From Nostoc sp. 106C (lineage in GTDB: Bacteria; Cyanobacteriota; Cyanobacteriia; Cyanobacteriales; Nostocaceae), in contig NZ_MTAW01000095.1 in assembly GCF_002154725.1 (NCBI RefSeq), positions 39,407-103,406 of the forward strand: a stretch of 64,000 nucleotides of DNA, in the 5' to 3' direction. The notes under the pieces were generated by a model. That model had not been told where the DNA came from and ran no database searches. It saw nothing but the letters and a program-made list of their open reading frames with translations. The position numbers and the translations under genes are program-made. Shown here one piece after another: positions 7,954 through 17,382 of the stretch. The first letter of the stretch is position 1, and every line of letters starts with the position of its first letter.

Positions 7954-9039
7954 TTGCAACCGATTAACCTCTTTGAGTACGAACAGCTAGCAAAAGAGCA
8001 TCTCTCACAGATGGCGCTTGATTACTATAGCAGCGGTGCTTGGGATGAAATCACATTACAAGATAACCGCGCGGCTTTTGAGCGCCTGAAACTGCGGCCG
8101 CGAATGTTAGTAGATGTGAGCGATCGCAACTTGACTACATCTATATTAGGACAACCTCTAGAGCTACCCTTACTAATTGCGCCAATGGCTTTTCAATGTC
8201 TGGCTCATGCAGACGGAGAATTAGCTACTGCAACAGCTGCGGCTTCAGCAGGTGTGGGCATGATTTTGAGTACATTGGCTACCAAGAGTATTGAAGAAGT
8301 GGCAGCAGTTCGTCAAAATTTTCCTAATGCCTTGCAATGGTTCCAGCTTTACATCCATAAAGATAAAGGATTAACTCGCGCTTTAGTTGAAAGAGCCTAC
8401 AAATCTGGCTACAAAGCACTTTGTCTAACGGTAGATGCTCCTGTCCTAGGGCAAAGAGAACGCGATCAACGTAACGAATTTTCTTTACCATCAGGTTTGC
8501 AAGCAGCCAATATTGCAACTATCTCAGGGCTAAATATTCCTCATGAAAAAGGTGAATCTGGATTATTTACCTATTTTGCCCAGCAGCTAAACCCAGCGTT
8601 AACTTGGAAAGATTTGGCATGGTTGCAGTCGCTCTGTCCTCTACCTTTAGTAATAAAAGGGATCTTACGAGGGGATGATGCTGTACGTGCTGTAGAGTGC
8701 GGAGTTCAAGCAATTGTTGTTTCCAATCATGGTGGCAGACAACTAGACGGTGCGATCGCATCATTAGAGGTTTTAGCAGAGATTGTTGCAGCTGTGGATG
8801 GCAAAGCTGAAGTACTGTTAGATGGAGGTATCCGCCGAGGTACAGATATTCTAAAAGCTCTAGCATTAGGAGCAAAAGCTGTGCTTATTGGGCGTCCTAT
8901 TTTATGGGGGCTGGCGGTAGCTGGACAAGCAGGTGTAGCTCATATACTCTCGCTACTACAAACTGAGTTAAGTTTAGCTATGGCACTTAGCGGTTGTGCC
9001 CAGCTACAAGATATTGATCCTTCGTTAGTCAAGTATTAA
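7954..9039 (+). CDS. FMN-dependent alpha-hydroxyacid oxidase (L-lactate/glycolate oxidase type)
   Basis: The 361-residue TIM-barrel product has the family landmarks. They are PLLIAPMAFQCLAH near the FMN, QWFQLYIHKD, LTVDAPVLGQRERD, LPLVIKGI with the active lysine, and SNHGGRQLDG with the catalytic His and Arg, then LLDGGIRRGTD for phosphate binding. The enzyme oxidises a 2-hydroxy acid and passes electrons to oxygen. Cyanobacterial relatives from nitrogen-fixing Nostoc prefer L-lactate, so lactate is the likelier substrate (inference). The start is uncertain: the frame is open from 7930, no ATG/GTG exists, and the TTG at 7954 lacks a Shine-Dalgarno. Confidence 0.88.
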   Translation: MQPINLFEYEQLAKEHLSQMALDYYSSGAWDEITLQDNRAAFERLKLRPRMLVDVSDRNLTTSILGQPLELPLLIAPMAFQCLAHADGELATATAAASAGVGMILSTLATKSIEEVAAVRQNFPNALQWFQLYIHKDKGLTRALVERAYKSGYKALCLTVDAPVLGQRERDQRNEFSLPSGLQAANIATISGLNIPHEKGESGLFTYFAQQLNPALTWKDLAWLQSLCPLPLVIKGILRGDDAVRAVECGVQAIVVSNHGGRQLDGAIASLEVLAEIVAAVDGKAEVLLDGGIRRGTDILKALALGAKAVLIGRPILWGLAVAGQAGVAHILSLLQTELSLAMALSGCAQLQDIDPSLVKY

Positions 9040-9207
9040 ACTAGTAGCCCACCAATATAAAGTGCATTTTGTAGCGTGTGTTTCACTATTCCCAAAAGAA
9101 TGACTTTGTTAATACATATGTACTAATTGAGCAAAAATTTTGAAATAATTATCAGTACCTTGTCACAAAACTCTTGATATAGAGTATATTAGTAAAGTTG
9201 CATCTAA

Positions 9208-9291
9208 GGGCGGGTGGCGAAACTGGTAGACGCACCACACTCAAAATGTGGCGACCTTGCGGTCATAGGAGTTCGATTCTCCTCCTGCCCA
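9208..9291 (+). tRNA. tRNA-Leu (anticodon CAA)
   Basis: Class II fold. Acceptor is GGGCGGG/CCTGCCC (one G-T pair). The anticodon stem CCACA/TGTGG encloses loop CTCAAAA (anticodon CAA). A long variable arm GACCTTGCGGTC and T-arm AGGAG-TTCGATT-CTCCT follow, with discriminator A at 9291. It reads UUG leucine codons. Confidence 0.95.
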
Positions 9292-9787
9292 CTATAAAAA
9301 ATATAGTTATCAGAAATTTTCAATTCTTAAGTTTCTCTAGTAAGTGCAATCACTAGAATAGAGAAACTTATAAACCAAGGTTATAAACACTAAATGTCGT
9401 CTTAGTATTTATGACATACTCGCTTAAAGTTATGGAAACCATTAAGTAGACAAATGCGTCTATTTTTTTAATGCATCTTCCAAAACTGTGAGCGCTAAAG
9501 AGTAATTTTATTGAATATGACTAAATTGTAGCTGTTTATACATTATTACATATATAAATACTTTACATATAAGTAAAATATGCATAAGTTCAGTTAAGTA
9601 CTTATACGGGAATAAGTCGATATTGCATTCTAATTAATTCATTAAGCTTTACTAAGATAGTAGTTATAACTTATAACAGGGATTAATGGTCAAATTAAGC
9701 GATCGCAGTTTCAAAAGCGCTATTATATGGACATAACAGAGGATAACTAGTTTTTAAACTTGTCAACGTTAATAGAGAGGAAAAATT
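9292..9787. other. intergenic region with a structured, terminator-bounded segment
   Basis: AT-rich with no protein gene. A bulged hairpin lies at 9328-9370 (outer arms TAAGTTTCT/AGAAACTTA, inner CTAGT/ACTAG). About 75 bp further is an intrinsic terminator (9444-9469) that belongs to no visible gene, so a small RNA could lie between the tRNA and 9470. The last 60 bp hold the leader of the basic gene at 9788, with AGAGAGG at 9774-9780. Confidence 0.4.
9444..9469 (+). terminator. orphan intrinsic terminator
   Basis: An 8-bp stem (9444-9451 with 9458-9465, including TAGAC/GTCTA) with a 6-nt loop is followed by a T-run at 9463-9469. No ORF precedes it, which suggests it ends the tRNA-Leu transcript or a small RNA. 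Confidence 0.6.
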
Positions 9788-10030
9788 ATGAGATTAAAAA
9801 GATGGGAATCTCCTCGTAGAGAGGGACGGAACGATAAAGGTAAAGGTGGTTCAGCAAGAAAGCGGCAACTTAAAAAACAAAGACAAATGTTGCGACAAAG
9901 GCTGAAGGAAGAGAAAAAAGCAGACAATACTAAAAATAATGGCAAAGGAGAAGATAAATTTATCTTCTCCTTTTTTATGTTGCTTTATCAACAAAAACAA
10001 ATTTTTCTATTTGAAAACATACAGAAGTAA
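9788..10030 (+). CDS. small basic protein whose ORF contains its own terminator; ArfA/BrfA-like architecture (candidate)
   Basis: The 80-codon frame has a good ribosome site (AGAGAGG, 7 nt before ATG). Residues 1-45 are very basic, with RNDKGKGGSARKRQLKKQR, reminiscent of the KGKGSYxRK motif of ribosome-rescue factor ArfA. At 9944-9973 the coding sequence forms a perfect 15-bp palindrome followed by T6. No in-frame stop precedes it; the frame continues 18 codons to TAA at 10028. Terminated transcripts would lack a stop codon, and only read-through adds the hydrophobic FIFSFFMLLYQQ tail. ArfA and Bacillus BrfA are controlled this way through tmRNA. Homology is not proven: it could be an unrelated basic protein or a chance terminator overlap. 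Confidence 0.5.
   Translation: MRLKRWESPRREGRNDKGKGGSARKRQLKKQRQMLRQRLKEEKKADNTKNNGKGEDKFIFSFFMLLYQQKQIFLFENIQK
9944..9976 (+). terminator. perfect-palindrome intrinsic terminator inside the 9788 ORF
   Basis: Fifteen uninterrupted base pairs (9944-9958 with 9959-9973, core GGAGAAGAT/ATCTTCTCC) followed by T at 9971-9976. As RNA it would form a hairpin of at least 13 bp with a tiny loop, then a U-run. It lies 55 bp before the ORF stop codon. Confidence 0.8.
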
Positions 10031-10958
10031 TATAAGTAACAATAAAGTAAATTTATCTAATCAAAAAATATTAGCAATTTTCGATAAAAATTACATTCTT
10101 AATTAACTATTCTGATGAAATCACCGTTAAGGCAGATGACCCCAATCTTGCAGAATAGGGACAATAAATATTTAGTTGCAAAACCTATAAAATCAACCTA
10201 TTGACTTTTGCTTAATCTGTCAGAATCCTCACCGCAAGAGGCTGGAGGAACTCTCAGCCTGAAATAACGTCCCTAACGGACATAGTAACTTAATCAGGAA
10301 TTTTATACTAAAAATTTCTGGAAAGTTTGCAACCACAGATGCTCAGAATTACATCTTTGTTTATCTGTTGCTTGATATCAACTTCATCTAATTACTTAGT
10401 ATCAAAGGCTCTGTAAACCAAGATAAGCGATCATTTGAGAGTCATAGTTAAACAACCAGACTTAATATCAGTTGTAAATATCTACTTTAGGACGAAGTAT
10501 AGCCATTAACCAGTATTTAAATATATTTCTGTCTTTATATTTATCAAAGCTAGTAATTTCCTATATTTACATATCAGACCATAGTAGCTTTACTGTTTGT
10601 ATTTTTACTGATAATAAATAACTATCTAAAAGAAAAAAAAATTATTCAGTTAATTATATTTACATAAATTGTAATGATTGTATGAAGAAAAGACAAACTA
10701 ATTATAAAGTAACCATGAAGTTTGTACACAGTTTTGGGAAAAGCCGCAATTCAACTTGTAAACTAATATACGGTGGTCAGATGTTTGAAAAATACCAGGG
10801 TAACCAGAAATTTACTGATAAAGCTATTGCATCTCCATGTGAGTCAGACCATGCCAAAAGCTTAGAAAAAAGTCAGCAATAGTACCACCTAATTGTTCCA
10901 CAGTTGGAAATGGACTAGTTGATGTTGATGATTTTTGTCTTTGACACAGGAGGAATTT
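10031..10958. other. long non-coding leader region before the polysaccharide locus
   Basis: About 930 bp, AT-rich. A hairpin built on AGGCTGGAG/CTC-CAGCCT lies at about 10240-10262. A 66-codon frame at 10682 has no ribosome site and no recognisable family, so it is not called. The stretch probably contains the promoter and leader of the 27-kb plus-strand polysaccharide cluster, but I cannot place boxes with confidence. Confidence 0.4.
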
Positions 10959-11756
10959 ATGGGAGAAATAACATTTCTGCCCAAACAAAAAGTTCTGGAT
11001 TTTCCCATTACTGCCTTACGCTTTGAAGATCAGATCCAAACAATAATGAAGTGGGCGATCGCCCGCGAAAGTAAAACAGTATGCGTAGCCAATGTACACA
11101 TGCTGATGGAAGCTCATTGGAATCCAGAGTTTGCTAGTGTATTACGAAATGCGGACGTCGTTACTCCTGATGGTATGCCTCTGGTTTGGATGATGCGACG
11201 GATGGGTGCGCGTTCCCAAGATCGCGTAGCGGGGATGGATATCTTACAAGGATTGTGCCAGCTAGCTCAAATACAAAATGTTAGTGTTTTCTTTGTTGGT
11301 TCGCAAACGGAAATCCTTTCTAGAATGAGAGAAAGGCTAGAGCAAGAATTTCCAAAGCTAAAAATCGCAGCAATGGAACCTTTACCCTTTCGTCCATTGA
11401 CTGAGAATGAAGATACAGAACTGATTAATAAGATCAATTCAAGTGGTGCTGGTCTAGTATTTATATCCCTAGGTTGTCCAAAACAAGAAAATTGGATGGC
11501 TCAGCATAAAGGTAAAATTCAGGCAGTCATGCTGGGGATGGGAGGAGTATTCCCAGTTTATGCAGGAATTCATAAGCGAGCACCGCGCATAGTTAGAGAA
11601 TTAGGATTTGAATGGTTTTATCGCTGGATTCAAGAACCGCGGCGTCTTTGGAGTCGTTATATTAAAACGATTCCACCTTTTATGTGGTTAGCAACCAAGC
11701 AACTACTATCATCAGGTCGTATTGCAGAAGTCTTTGTTGACGGGGCCGGAGATTGA
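10959..11756 (+). CDS. WecG/TagA/CpsF-family glycosyltransferase (GT26)
   Basis: The ATG at 10959 follows AGGAGG (10948-10953) and gives 265 residues; an upstream TTG at 10935 is not supported. The GT26 signature is plain: TVCVANVHMLMEA, NADVVTPDGMPLVW, FFVGSQTEIL, SLGCPKQENWM and MGGVFPVYAG. Members transfer UDP-ManNAc(A)- or glucose-type sugars to lipid-linked acceptors at the inner face of the plasma membrane, early in teichoic-acid, ECA or capsule synthesis. As first gene of the cluster it may act at or near the lipid-linked initiation step, though no polyprenyl-phosphate sugar transferase is visible here. Confidence 0.88.
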   Translation: MGEITFLPKQKVLDFPITALRFEDQIQTIMKWAIARESKTVCVANVHMLMEAHWNPEFASVLRNADVVTPDGMPLVWMMRRMGARSQDRVAGMDILQGLCQLAQIQNVSVFFVGSQTEILSRMRERLEQEFPKLKIAAMEPLPFRPLTENEDTELINKINSSGAGLVFISLGCPKQENWMAQHKGKIQAVMLGMGGVFPVYAGIHKRAPRIVRELGFEWFYRWIQEPRRLWSRYIKTIPPFMWLATKQLLSSGRIAEVFVDGAGD

Positions 11757-11873
11757 GGATTCATATTTGCGTCACTATCCAAAGAAGTATCTTTCTATGA
11801 AAGTACAGATTTTGCAGATTTCAAAACAATTGCACATTGCTCATATATAGTCATACGACGTACGACTAAGTAG

Positions 11874-12698
11874 ATGAATAATAAAGAACTCATCATTGAG
11901 GCTGGCCGAACTGAGAACCAGTATTGGAAAGACCTGTGGAAATATAGAGAGTTATTTTACTTTCTGGCATGGCGCGATATTTTGGTGCGCTACAAACAAA
12001 CAGTAATTGGCTTTGCATGGGCATTGATTCGACCATTTTTGACGATGGTAGTATTCACAATTGTATTTGGTAATATAGCCAAGTTGCCTTCAGGTAATGC
12101 ACCCTATCCAATATTGGTATTTTCGGCGTTATTACCTTGGCAGTTCTTTTCTGGTGCATTGAGTGAGTGTAGCAACAGCTTGATTGCAAATGCTAATCTA
12201 ATTTCTAAAGTCTATTTTCCTCGGTTGATTGTACCGACCAGTGCAGTAATTGTTAGCTTTGTAGACTTCATGATTTCTGGCATGATTCTGCTAGCATTGA
12301 TGGCATGGTACAACTTTGTACCCGACTGGCGAATTTTGACACTGCCACTATTTATATTGATTGCATTTGCAGCATCCATCGGTGCTGGTTTGTGGTTAGC
12401 AGCACTGAATGTAGAGTACCGAGATTTTCGCTATATTGTGCCGTTTATTGTCCAGTTTGGTTTGTATATTTCACCCGTAGGTTTTAGCAGTAGTGTTGTC
12501 CCCGAGCAGTGGCGCTTACTCTACTCAATCAACCCAATGGTAGGGGTAATTGATGGCTTCCGTTGGGCAATTTTAGGAGGAGACGCAACCATTTATTTAC
12601 CTGGATTTGCTTTATCGGTAGGACTGGTTACACTAGTTTTCTTCAGCGGAATTTGGTATTTCCGCAAGATGGAACGGAAATTTGCTGATGTGATTTAA
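11874..12698 (+). CDS. wzm: Wzm-type ABC transporter permease for polysaccharide export
   Basis: The 274-residue product has a cytoplasmic N-terminus with the family block LFYFLAWRDILVRYKQTVIGFAWA, then about six membrane segments. The length and FxWxxxxP-type motifs (including SVGLVTLVFFSGIWYFRKMERKFADVI at the end, cut here to its tail FRKMERKFADVI) fit ABC-2 permeases of the O-antigen/teichoic-acid export group. It pairs with the ATPase gene 15 bp downstream. It would move a finished undecaprenyl-linked glycan across the plasma membrane. The gene appears complete. Confidence 0.9.
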   Translation: MNNKELIIEAGRTENQYWKDLWKYRELFYFLAWRDILVRYKQTVIGFAWALIRPFLTMVVFTIVFGNIAKLPSGNAPYPILVFSALLPWQFFSGALSECSNSLIANANLISKVYFPRLIVPTSAVIVSFVDFMISGMILLALMAWYNFVPDWRILTLPLFILIAFAASIGAGLWLAALNVEYRDFRYIVPFIVQFGLYISPVGFSSSVVPEQWRLLYSINPMVGVIDGFRWAILGGDATIYLPGFALSVGLVTLVFFSGIWYFRKMERKFADVI

Positions 12699-12713
12699 CG
12701 AGGAGTTGATTAC

Positions 12714-13997
12714 GTGTCTGATACAGTAATTCGAGTCGAAAATCTGAGTAAAAAGTACGTTATTAGTCATCAGCAAGAAGGCAACAGAAGAAACAAAACC
12801 TTGCGGGACTCTATTACTAAAGGAGTAGAGTCACTGAGTAAAAAACTTTTTAAACCTGGTGGTAAGCAAATATATAATCCTGCCCGCGAAGAGTTCTGGG
12901 CATTGAAAGATGTTTCGTTTGAAATTAAGCAGGGTGACAGAGTTGGCATTATTGGGCGTAATGGAGCAGGAAAATCCACATTATTAAAAGTCTTAAGTCG
13001 AATTGTAGAGCCGACTAGTGGCAAGATTGGCATAAAAGGACGTGTAGCAAGTCTATTGGAAGTTGGTACAGGTTTCCATCCAGAATTAACGGGTAGAGAA
13101 AATATTTATCTCAACGGTGCAATTTTAGGCATGAGCAAGGCGGAAATTCAACGCAAGTTTGATGAGATTGTAGCGTTTGCGGAAGTTGAAAAATTTTTAG
13201 ACACACCTGTAAAACGCTATTCTTCAGGCATGTATGTGCGGCTTGCTTTTGCTGTTGCTGCCCATTTGGAGCCAGAAATTTTGATTGTTGATGAAGTGCT
13301 AGCGGTAGGAGATGCTAGTTTTCAGAAGAAGTGCTTAAACAAGATGGGAGAAGTAGCTGGGGAAGGTCGAACTGTAATATTTGTAAGTCACAATATGGGT
13401 GCAATAAGTACGCTGTGTAGTAAAGCTGTTTACCTTGCTAAGGGTCAAGTTAAAGAAATTGGTACATCTGAGCAAGTTTTATCTATTTATATATCAGAAC
13501 TGTTTAATAGCAAGGAAGAGGAAATTTCAAATCTAAGATTGTCAGGTTTTGGAAAGGAGGTAAGATTTACTGATATTGATTTATGTCTAAATGATGAACA
13601 AAATTTATTTTTTGGAGAACAAATTAAATATTCACTTACTATTTCATCTGATAAATATTTTGATAATTTGACTATAGGTTCTAGTATTTTTAATAGTGAT
13701 GGTTACTGTATAGGTACTTTAATTACAGAGGAAACATTTACGATATATGCTAATCAGATAATTAACTTATCATTAACGTTGCCAAGTTTTAATTTGGCTC
13801 CAGGTTCATATTATGCAGGATTTAGCATAGGAAAAGGTAATTTAGGAGATACAAATAGGCTGGATTTAGATATTGTGATTGGTAAGCCTGCTTTTAAAAT
13901 AGTACCTCTTACAAAAAATCAAGATACTGTAGCAAACTGGAGTTCAAATTGGGGAAATATTGTAATTAAAGACTCAAGCTTAGTAATAGTCAACTGA
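12714..13997 (+). CDS. wzt: Wzt-type ABC transporter ATP-binding protein with C-terminal cargo domain
   Basis: Starts at GTG 12714, 8 nt after GAGGAG. The 427 residues comprise an ATPase domain (Walker A GRNGAGKST at 81-89, signature YSSGM at about 169-173, Walker B ILIVDEVLAVGD at about 189-200). A C-terminal beta-rich domain (about 260-427) follows, of the Wzt_C type that in O-antigen systems recognises the capped non-reducing end of the polymer. Such cargo domains go with terminal methylation or similar caps, and a methyltransferase gene follows 37 bp downstream. The C-terminal part is noticeably more AT-rich than the ATPase part, as expected for a serotype-specific domain. Confidence 0.92.
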   Translation: MSDTVIRVENLSKKYVISHQQEGNRRNKTLRDSITKGVESLSKKLFKPGGKQIYNPAREEFWALKDVSFEIKQGDRVGIIGRNGAGKSTLLKVLSRIVEPTSGKIGIKGRVASLLEVGTGFHPELTGRENIYLNGAILGMSKAEIQRKFDEIVAFAEVEKFLDTPVKRYSSGMYVRLAFAVAAHLEPEILIVDEVLAVGDASFQKKCLNKMGEVAGEGRTVIFVSHNMGAISTLCSKAVYLAKGQVKEIGTSEQVLSIYISELFNSKEEEISNLRLSGFGKEVRFTDIDLCLNDEQNLFFGEQIKYSLTISSDKYFDNLTIGSSIFNSDGYCIGTLITEETFTIYANQIINLSLTLPSFNLAPGSYYAGFSIGKGNLGDTNRLDLDIVIGKPAFKIVPLTKNQDTVANWSSNWGNIVIKDSSLVIVN

Positions 13998-14033
13998 TGA
14001 CTATTCAATACAATTATTAAACGGAGAGACTAA

Positions 14034-14729
14034 GTGAATATGGAATTTAAATCAATGCTAATGGAGTACGAGTATCAGAAAAAGGATGCCGAATACTTTC
14101 AGAATGTTCGGCAAGAAATGCTAGATTTTATACCTTTTTCTTCAAAGACTATTTTGGATGTTGGTTGTGGTGGTGGCAACTTTGGAAAGTATTTGAAGGA
14201 AGAAAGAAATGTTGAAGTATGGGGGGTCGAGCTAGATAAAGATGCAGCTTCTATTGCTGCTCAAAAGCTAGATAAAGTTATATGTGCTGCTTTTACAAAT
14301 AGCTTGGATCTGCCTAAAAGTAACTTTGATTGTATCGTCTTTAATGATGTTTTAGAACATATGGTTGATCCATATAGTGCTCTAGTTTATGCCAAAGAAA
14401 TACTAAATAAGCAAGGAGTTGTGGTTGCCTCTATTCCTAATGTTCGTTACTTTGATAATATATGGAATCTGTTAGTTAAAAAGAATTGGGAATACAGTGA
14501 TTGGGGAATTTTAGATAAAACACATCTTCGTTTTTTTACTAAAAGAAGTATAATATCTACTTTTGAGAATTTAGGCTACTACGTTGAATGTATTGAAAGT
14601 ATTAATCCTCTTGAAAAAATCCACCCCCGCTTAGTAAAAAGATTTAATTTTCTTAACATAATATTGCTGAACAAAATTGAAGATATGCGTTATCTACAGT
14701 TTGCAGTCGTGGCTCGTCCCAAAAATTAA
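14034..14729 (+). CDS. SAM-dependent methyltransferase, class I
   Basis: GTG 14034 is preferred because GGAGAG ends 5 nt before it; an ATG two codons later is the alternative. The 231-residue product has motif I ILDVGCGGGNFGKYL and the acidic loop VWGVELDKDA. FDCIVFNDVLEHM and VVVASIPNVRYFDN follow, as in methyltransferase-11/23-type enzymes. It could methylate a sugar of the polymer, perhaps the terminal residue recognised by the Wzt C-terminal domain encoded just upstream; that link is inference. AT-rich like the end of wzt, suggesting the two were acquired together. Confidence 0.85.
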   Translation: MNMEFKSMLMEYEYQKKDAEYFQNVRQEMLDFIPFSSKTILDVGCGGGNFGKYLKEERNVEVWGVELDKDAASIAAQKLDKVICAAFTNSLDLPKSNFDCIVFNDVLEHMVDPYSALVYAKEILNKQGVVVASIPNVRYFDNIWNLLVKKNWEYSDWGILDKTHLRFFTKRSIISTFENLGYYVECIESINPLEKIHPRLVKRFNFLNIILLNKIEDMRYLQFAVVARPKN

Positions 14730-14767
14730 TGGCAATGCAAAACGCACTTATTTAGAACCACATAAAG

Positions 14768-15850
14768 ATGCAAACACTCTTAGTAACAGGTGGCTTAGGT
14801 TTTATCGGCTCTAACTTCATACTGAAGGCTAGAAAAGAACAGTGGGCTAACATCATCAATCTAGATAAGCTAACTTATGCCAGCAATCCGCAAACTCTAG
14901 CAGAATTGCAAGGTGATTCTGGATATGATTTTGTTCGTGGCGATATCGGCGATATTGAACTTATACATAATCTTTTAGAACAGCATCAACCAGATGCAAT
15001 TATCAACTTTGCTGCTGAGAGCCATGTCGATCGCTCTATTCTTAGCCCACAAGATTTTATTCAAACTAACGTATTAGGAACATTCCAACTTCTCGAAGCC
15101 AGCAGAGCCTACTACGAAAAATTATCTCCTCAAAAGCAAGAAAAATTTCGTTTCCTACACATATCTACAGATGAAGTTTACGGCTCTTTAAGTCAAACAG
15201 ATCCAGCCTTTCGAGAAGATACGCCTTATGCACCGAACAGTCCCTATGCTGCCTCTAAAGCAGGCTCTGACCATCTAGTTCGAGCCTATTATCACACCTA
15301 CGGTTTACCAACTTTAACCACCAACTGTTCAAATAATTACGGCCCTAGACAGTTTCCAGAAAAACTGATTCCCCTGATAATTCTCAATGCTTTAAATGAG
15401 AAACCACTACCAATTTATGGAGATGGTCAGAATATTCGTGATTGGCTGTATGTGGAAGACCACTGTGAAGCTATCTATCTAGTTCTACAACAAAGCTCTA
15501 TTGGAGAAACTTACAACATAGGAGGTAACAACGAACAGACAAACCTCGCAGTTGTGGAAAAAATTTGTGCCCTCCTCGATGAGTTAGCACCCAAACCAAA
15601 CTTCCACTACTCTTCTTTAATCTCGTTTGTCAAAGACCGCCCTGGTCATGACCGACGCTATGCAATTAACAGTAGCAAAATTAAGAAAGATTTGGGTTGG
15701 GAACCAAAAGAGAGTTTTGATAGTGGTTTATTAAAGACAATTCAGTGGTATTTGAGCAATTCCACTTGGGTTGAGCAAGTCCAATCAGGTGCTTACCAAA
15801 CTTGGATTGAGCAAAACTATGGAGATAGAAATGCAGCGCTAGCACACTAA
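14768..15850 (+). CDS. rfbB: dTDP-glucose 4,6-dehydratase
   Basis: Second step of dTDP-L-rhamnose synthesis: dTDP-glucose to dTDP-4-keto-6-deoxyglucose with a bound NAD. The 360 residues start with the Rossmann motif [12 protein letters not shown]. They include [11 protein letters not shown] with the Thr-Asp-Glu catalytic group, [13 protein letters not shown] with the YxxxK pair, [14 protein letters not shown], and [12 protein letters not shown] near the C-terminus. These are diagnostic for RmlB among extended SDR enzymes. First of four consecutive rhamnose genes. Confidence 0.95.
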   Translation: MQTLLVTGGLGFIGSNFILKARKEQWANIINLDKLTYASNPQTLAELQGDSGYDFVRGDIGDIELIHNLLEQHQPDAIINFAAESHVDRSILSPQDFIQTNVLGTFQLLEASRAYYEKLSPQKQEKFRFLHISTDEVYGSLSQTDPAFREDTPYAPNSPYAASKAGSDHLVRAYYHTYGLPTLTTNCSNNYGPRQFPEKLIPLIILNALNEKPLPIYGDGQNIRDWLYVEDHCEAIYLVLQQSSIGETYNIGGNNEQTNLAVVEKICALLDELAPKPNFHYSSLISFVKDRPGHDRRYAINSSKIKKDLGWEPKESFDSGLLKTIQWYLSNSTWVEQVQSGAYQTWIEQNYGDRNAALAH

Positions 15851-15880
15851 TAAAAGCCCAAACCATCCAAGGAGTTAACA

Positions 15881-16840
15881 ATGAAAGGCATTATTTTAGC
15901 AGGCGGTTCTGGTACAAGATTGTACCCACTCACCCAAGTGGTGAGTAAACAACTCATGCCTGTCTATGATAAGCCGATGATTTACTACCCTTTGTCAACT
16001 CTGATGTTGGCTGGGATTAGAGAGATACTCATCATCTCTACACCTCAACACTTACCCCTATTTCAACAACTTTTGCAAGATGGTAGTCAATGGGGTCTGA
16101 AGTTTAGTTATGTTGAGCAACCAAGGCCTGAAGGATTAGCGCAGGCTTTTATTTTGGGTAAAGATTTCATTGCTAATGACCCTGTTTGCTTAGTTTTGGG
16201 CGATAACCTTTTCTATGGTCATGGTTTAGTCGATGTACTACTTCGTGCGGCTCAATTGCGTGAGGGCGCACTCATCTTTGGTTATCGGGTAGCCGAACCC
16301 CAGCACTATGGCGTAGTTGAATTTGACTCTACAGGCCAAGTAGTCAGTCTAGAGGAAAAACCCCAGATTCCTAAGTCTAATTATGCTGTCCCTGGTATTT
16401 ATTTCTATGATTCTCAAGTCGTAGAAATTGCATCAGGGCTGAAACCATCAGCCCGTAACGAACTAGAAATTACTGACTTGAGCCAAGTTTATCTGCGTCG
16501 AGGACAATTAAAAGTTGAGCTTTTAGGTCGAGGCTACGCCTGGTTAGATACGGGAACTCATGAATCTCTGCATCAGGCTGCTAGCTTTATTCAAACTCTA
16601 GAACAACGTCAAGGTTTCAAAATCGCTTGTGTCGAAGAAATTGCCTATCGCCAAGGATATATCGATGCAGACCAACTCTATCAACTTGCCGAACCACTAG
16701 CTAAAAACAGCTATGGACGTTACTTGATGGACTTGATCGATGGCGATCGCCATACTACTCAAGTTCAGGAAGAAAACTGGTTTGCATCAGCAAATGGATT
16801 CAAGGAAGACTTTGCAGACACTAAGAGGGTAAAGCTGTGA
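15881..16840 (+). CDS. rfbA: glucose-1-phosphate thymidylyltransferase
   Basis: First step of the pathway: glucose-1-phosphate plus dTTP to dTDP-glucose. The nucleotide-binding [11 protein letters not shown] motif, the [17 protein letters not shown] block, [10 protein letters not shown] and [10 protein letters not shown] are all present. The 319 residues exceed the usual ~290 of RmlA; the extra ~25 lie at the C-terminus (from about Asp294) and are polar. Starts 30 bp after rfbB with a ribosome site AAGGAG. Its last bases overlap the GTG of rfbC, implying translational coupling. Confidence 0.95.
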   Translation: MKGIILAGGSGTRLYPLTQVVSKQLMPVYDKPMIYYPLSTLMLAGIREILIISTPQHLPLFQQLLQDGSQWGLKFSYVEQPRPEGLAQAFILGKDFIANDPVCLVLGDNLFYGHGLVDVLLRAAQLREGALIFGYRVAEPQHYGVVEFDSTGQVVSLEEKPQIPKSNYAVPGIYFYDSQVVEIASGLKPSARNELEITDLSQVYLRRGQLKVELLGRGYAWLDTGTHESLHQAASFIQTLEQRQGFKIACVEEIAYRQGYIDADQLYQLAEPLAKNSYGRYLMDLIDGDRHTTQVQEENWFASANGFKEDFADTKRVKL

Positions 16841-17382
16841 ACATTATCCAGACTGAAATTCCTGATGTAGTGCTAATTGAACCGCGAGTTTTTGGAGATG
16901 AACGAGGCTTTTTTTACGAAAGTTACAATGAACGAGTTTTGCTAGAAAAGGCTGAGATTACACAACATTTCGTACAAGACAATCATTCGCTTTCAGCCAA
17001 AAATGTACTACGCGGTCTGCACTATCAAATTAAACAACCTCAAGGCAAGTTGGTGAGGGTTGTGGTTGGTGAAGTATTTGATGTAGCAGTAGACTTGAGG
17101 GCTAGTTCTAAGTACTTCGGTCAATGGGTTGGCTATCGTCTAAGCGCTCAAAACAAGCAACAACTTTGGATACCACCCGGCTTTGCTCACGGTTTTTTAG
17201 TGCTTTCAGAATCTGCGGAGTTTTTGTACAAAACTACAGACTACTACGCACCAGAGCATGAGCGTACCATTTTTTGGGACGATCCGGATTTAGCGATCGC
17301 TTGGCCTTTAGAAGCAGAACCTGTTGTCTCCGCTAAAGATAGAGTAGGTAAGCGATTGAAAGAGGCAGAGGTTTTTGTATGA
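16837..17382 (+). CDS. rfbC: dTDP-4-dehydrorhamnose 3,5-epimerase
   Basis: Third step: epimerises C3 and C5 of the keto-sugar. The 181-residue cupin has [11 protein letters not shown], the [17 protein letters not shown] segment with the active-site His, and [14 protein letters not shown], all hallmarks of RmlC. It starts at GTG 16837 inside the end of rfbA and its stop overlaps the ATG of rfbD. The three genes are therefore translated as a tightly coupled unit. Length is typical. Confidence 0.95.
   Translation: MNIIQTEIPDVVLIEPRVFGDERGFFYESYNERVLLEKAEITQHFVQDNHSLSAKNVLRGLHYQIKQPQGKLVRVVVGEVFDVAVDLRASSKYFGQWVGYRLSAQNKQQLWIPPGFAHGFLVLSESAEFLYKTTDYYAPEHERTIFWDDPDLAIAWPLEAEPVVSAKDRVGKRLKEAEVFV

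Noticed and set aside
9589..9606. AGTTCAGTTAAG, a partial match to the MITE end
   Set aside because: Only one end, 12 bp, with no mirrored partner and no target duplication nearby.
10682..10882. 66-codon ORF before the polysaccharide locus
   Set aside because: No ribosome site, no family, in an AT-rich non-coding stretch; no reason to call it a gene.
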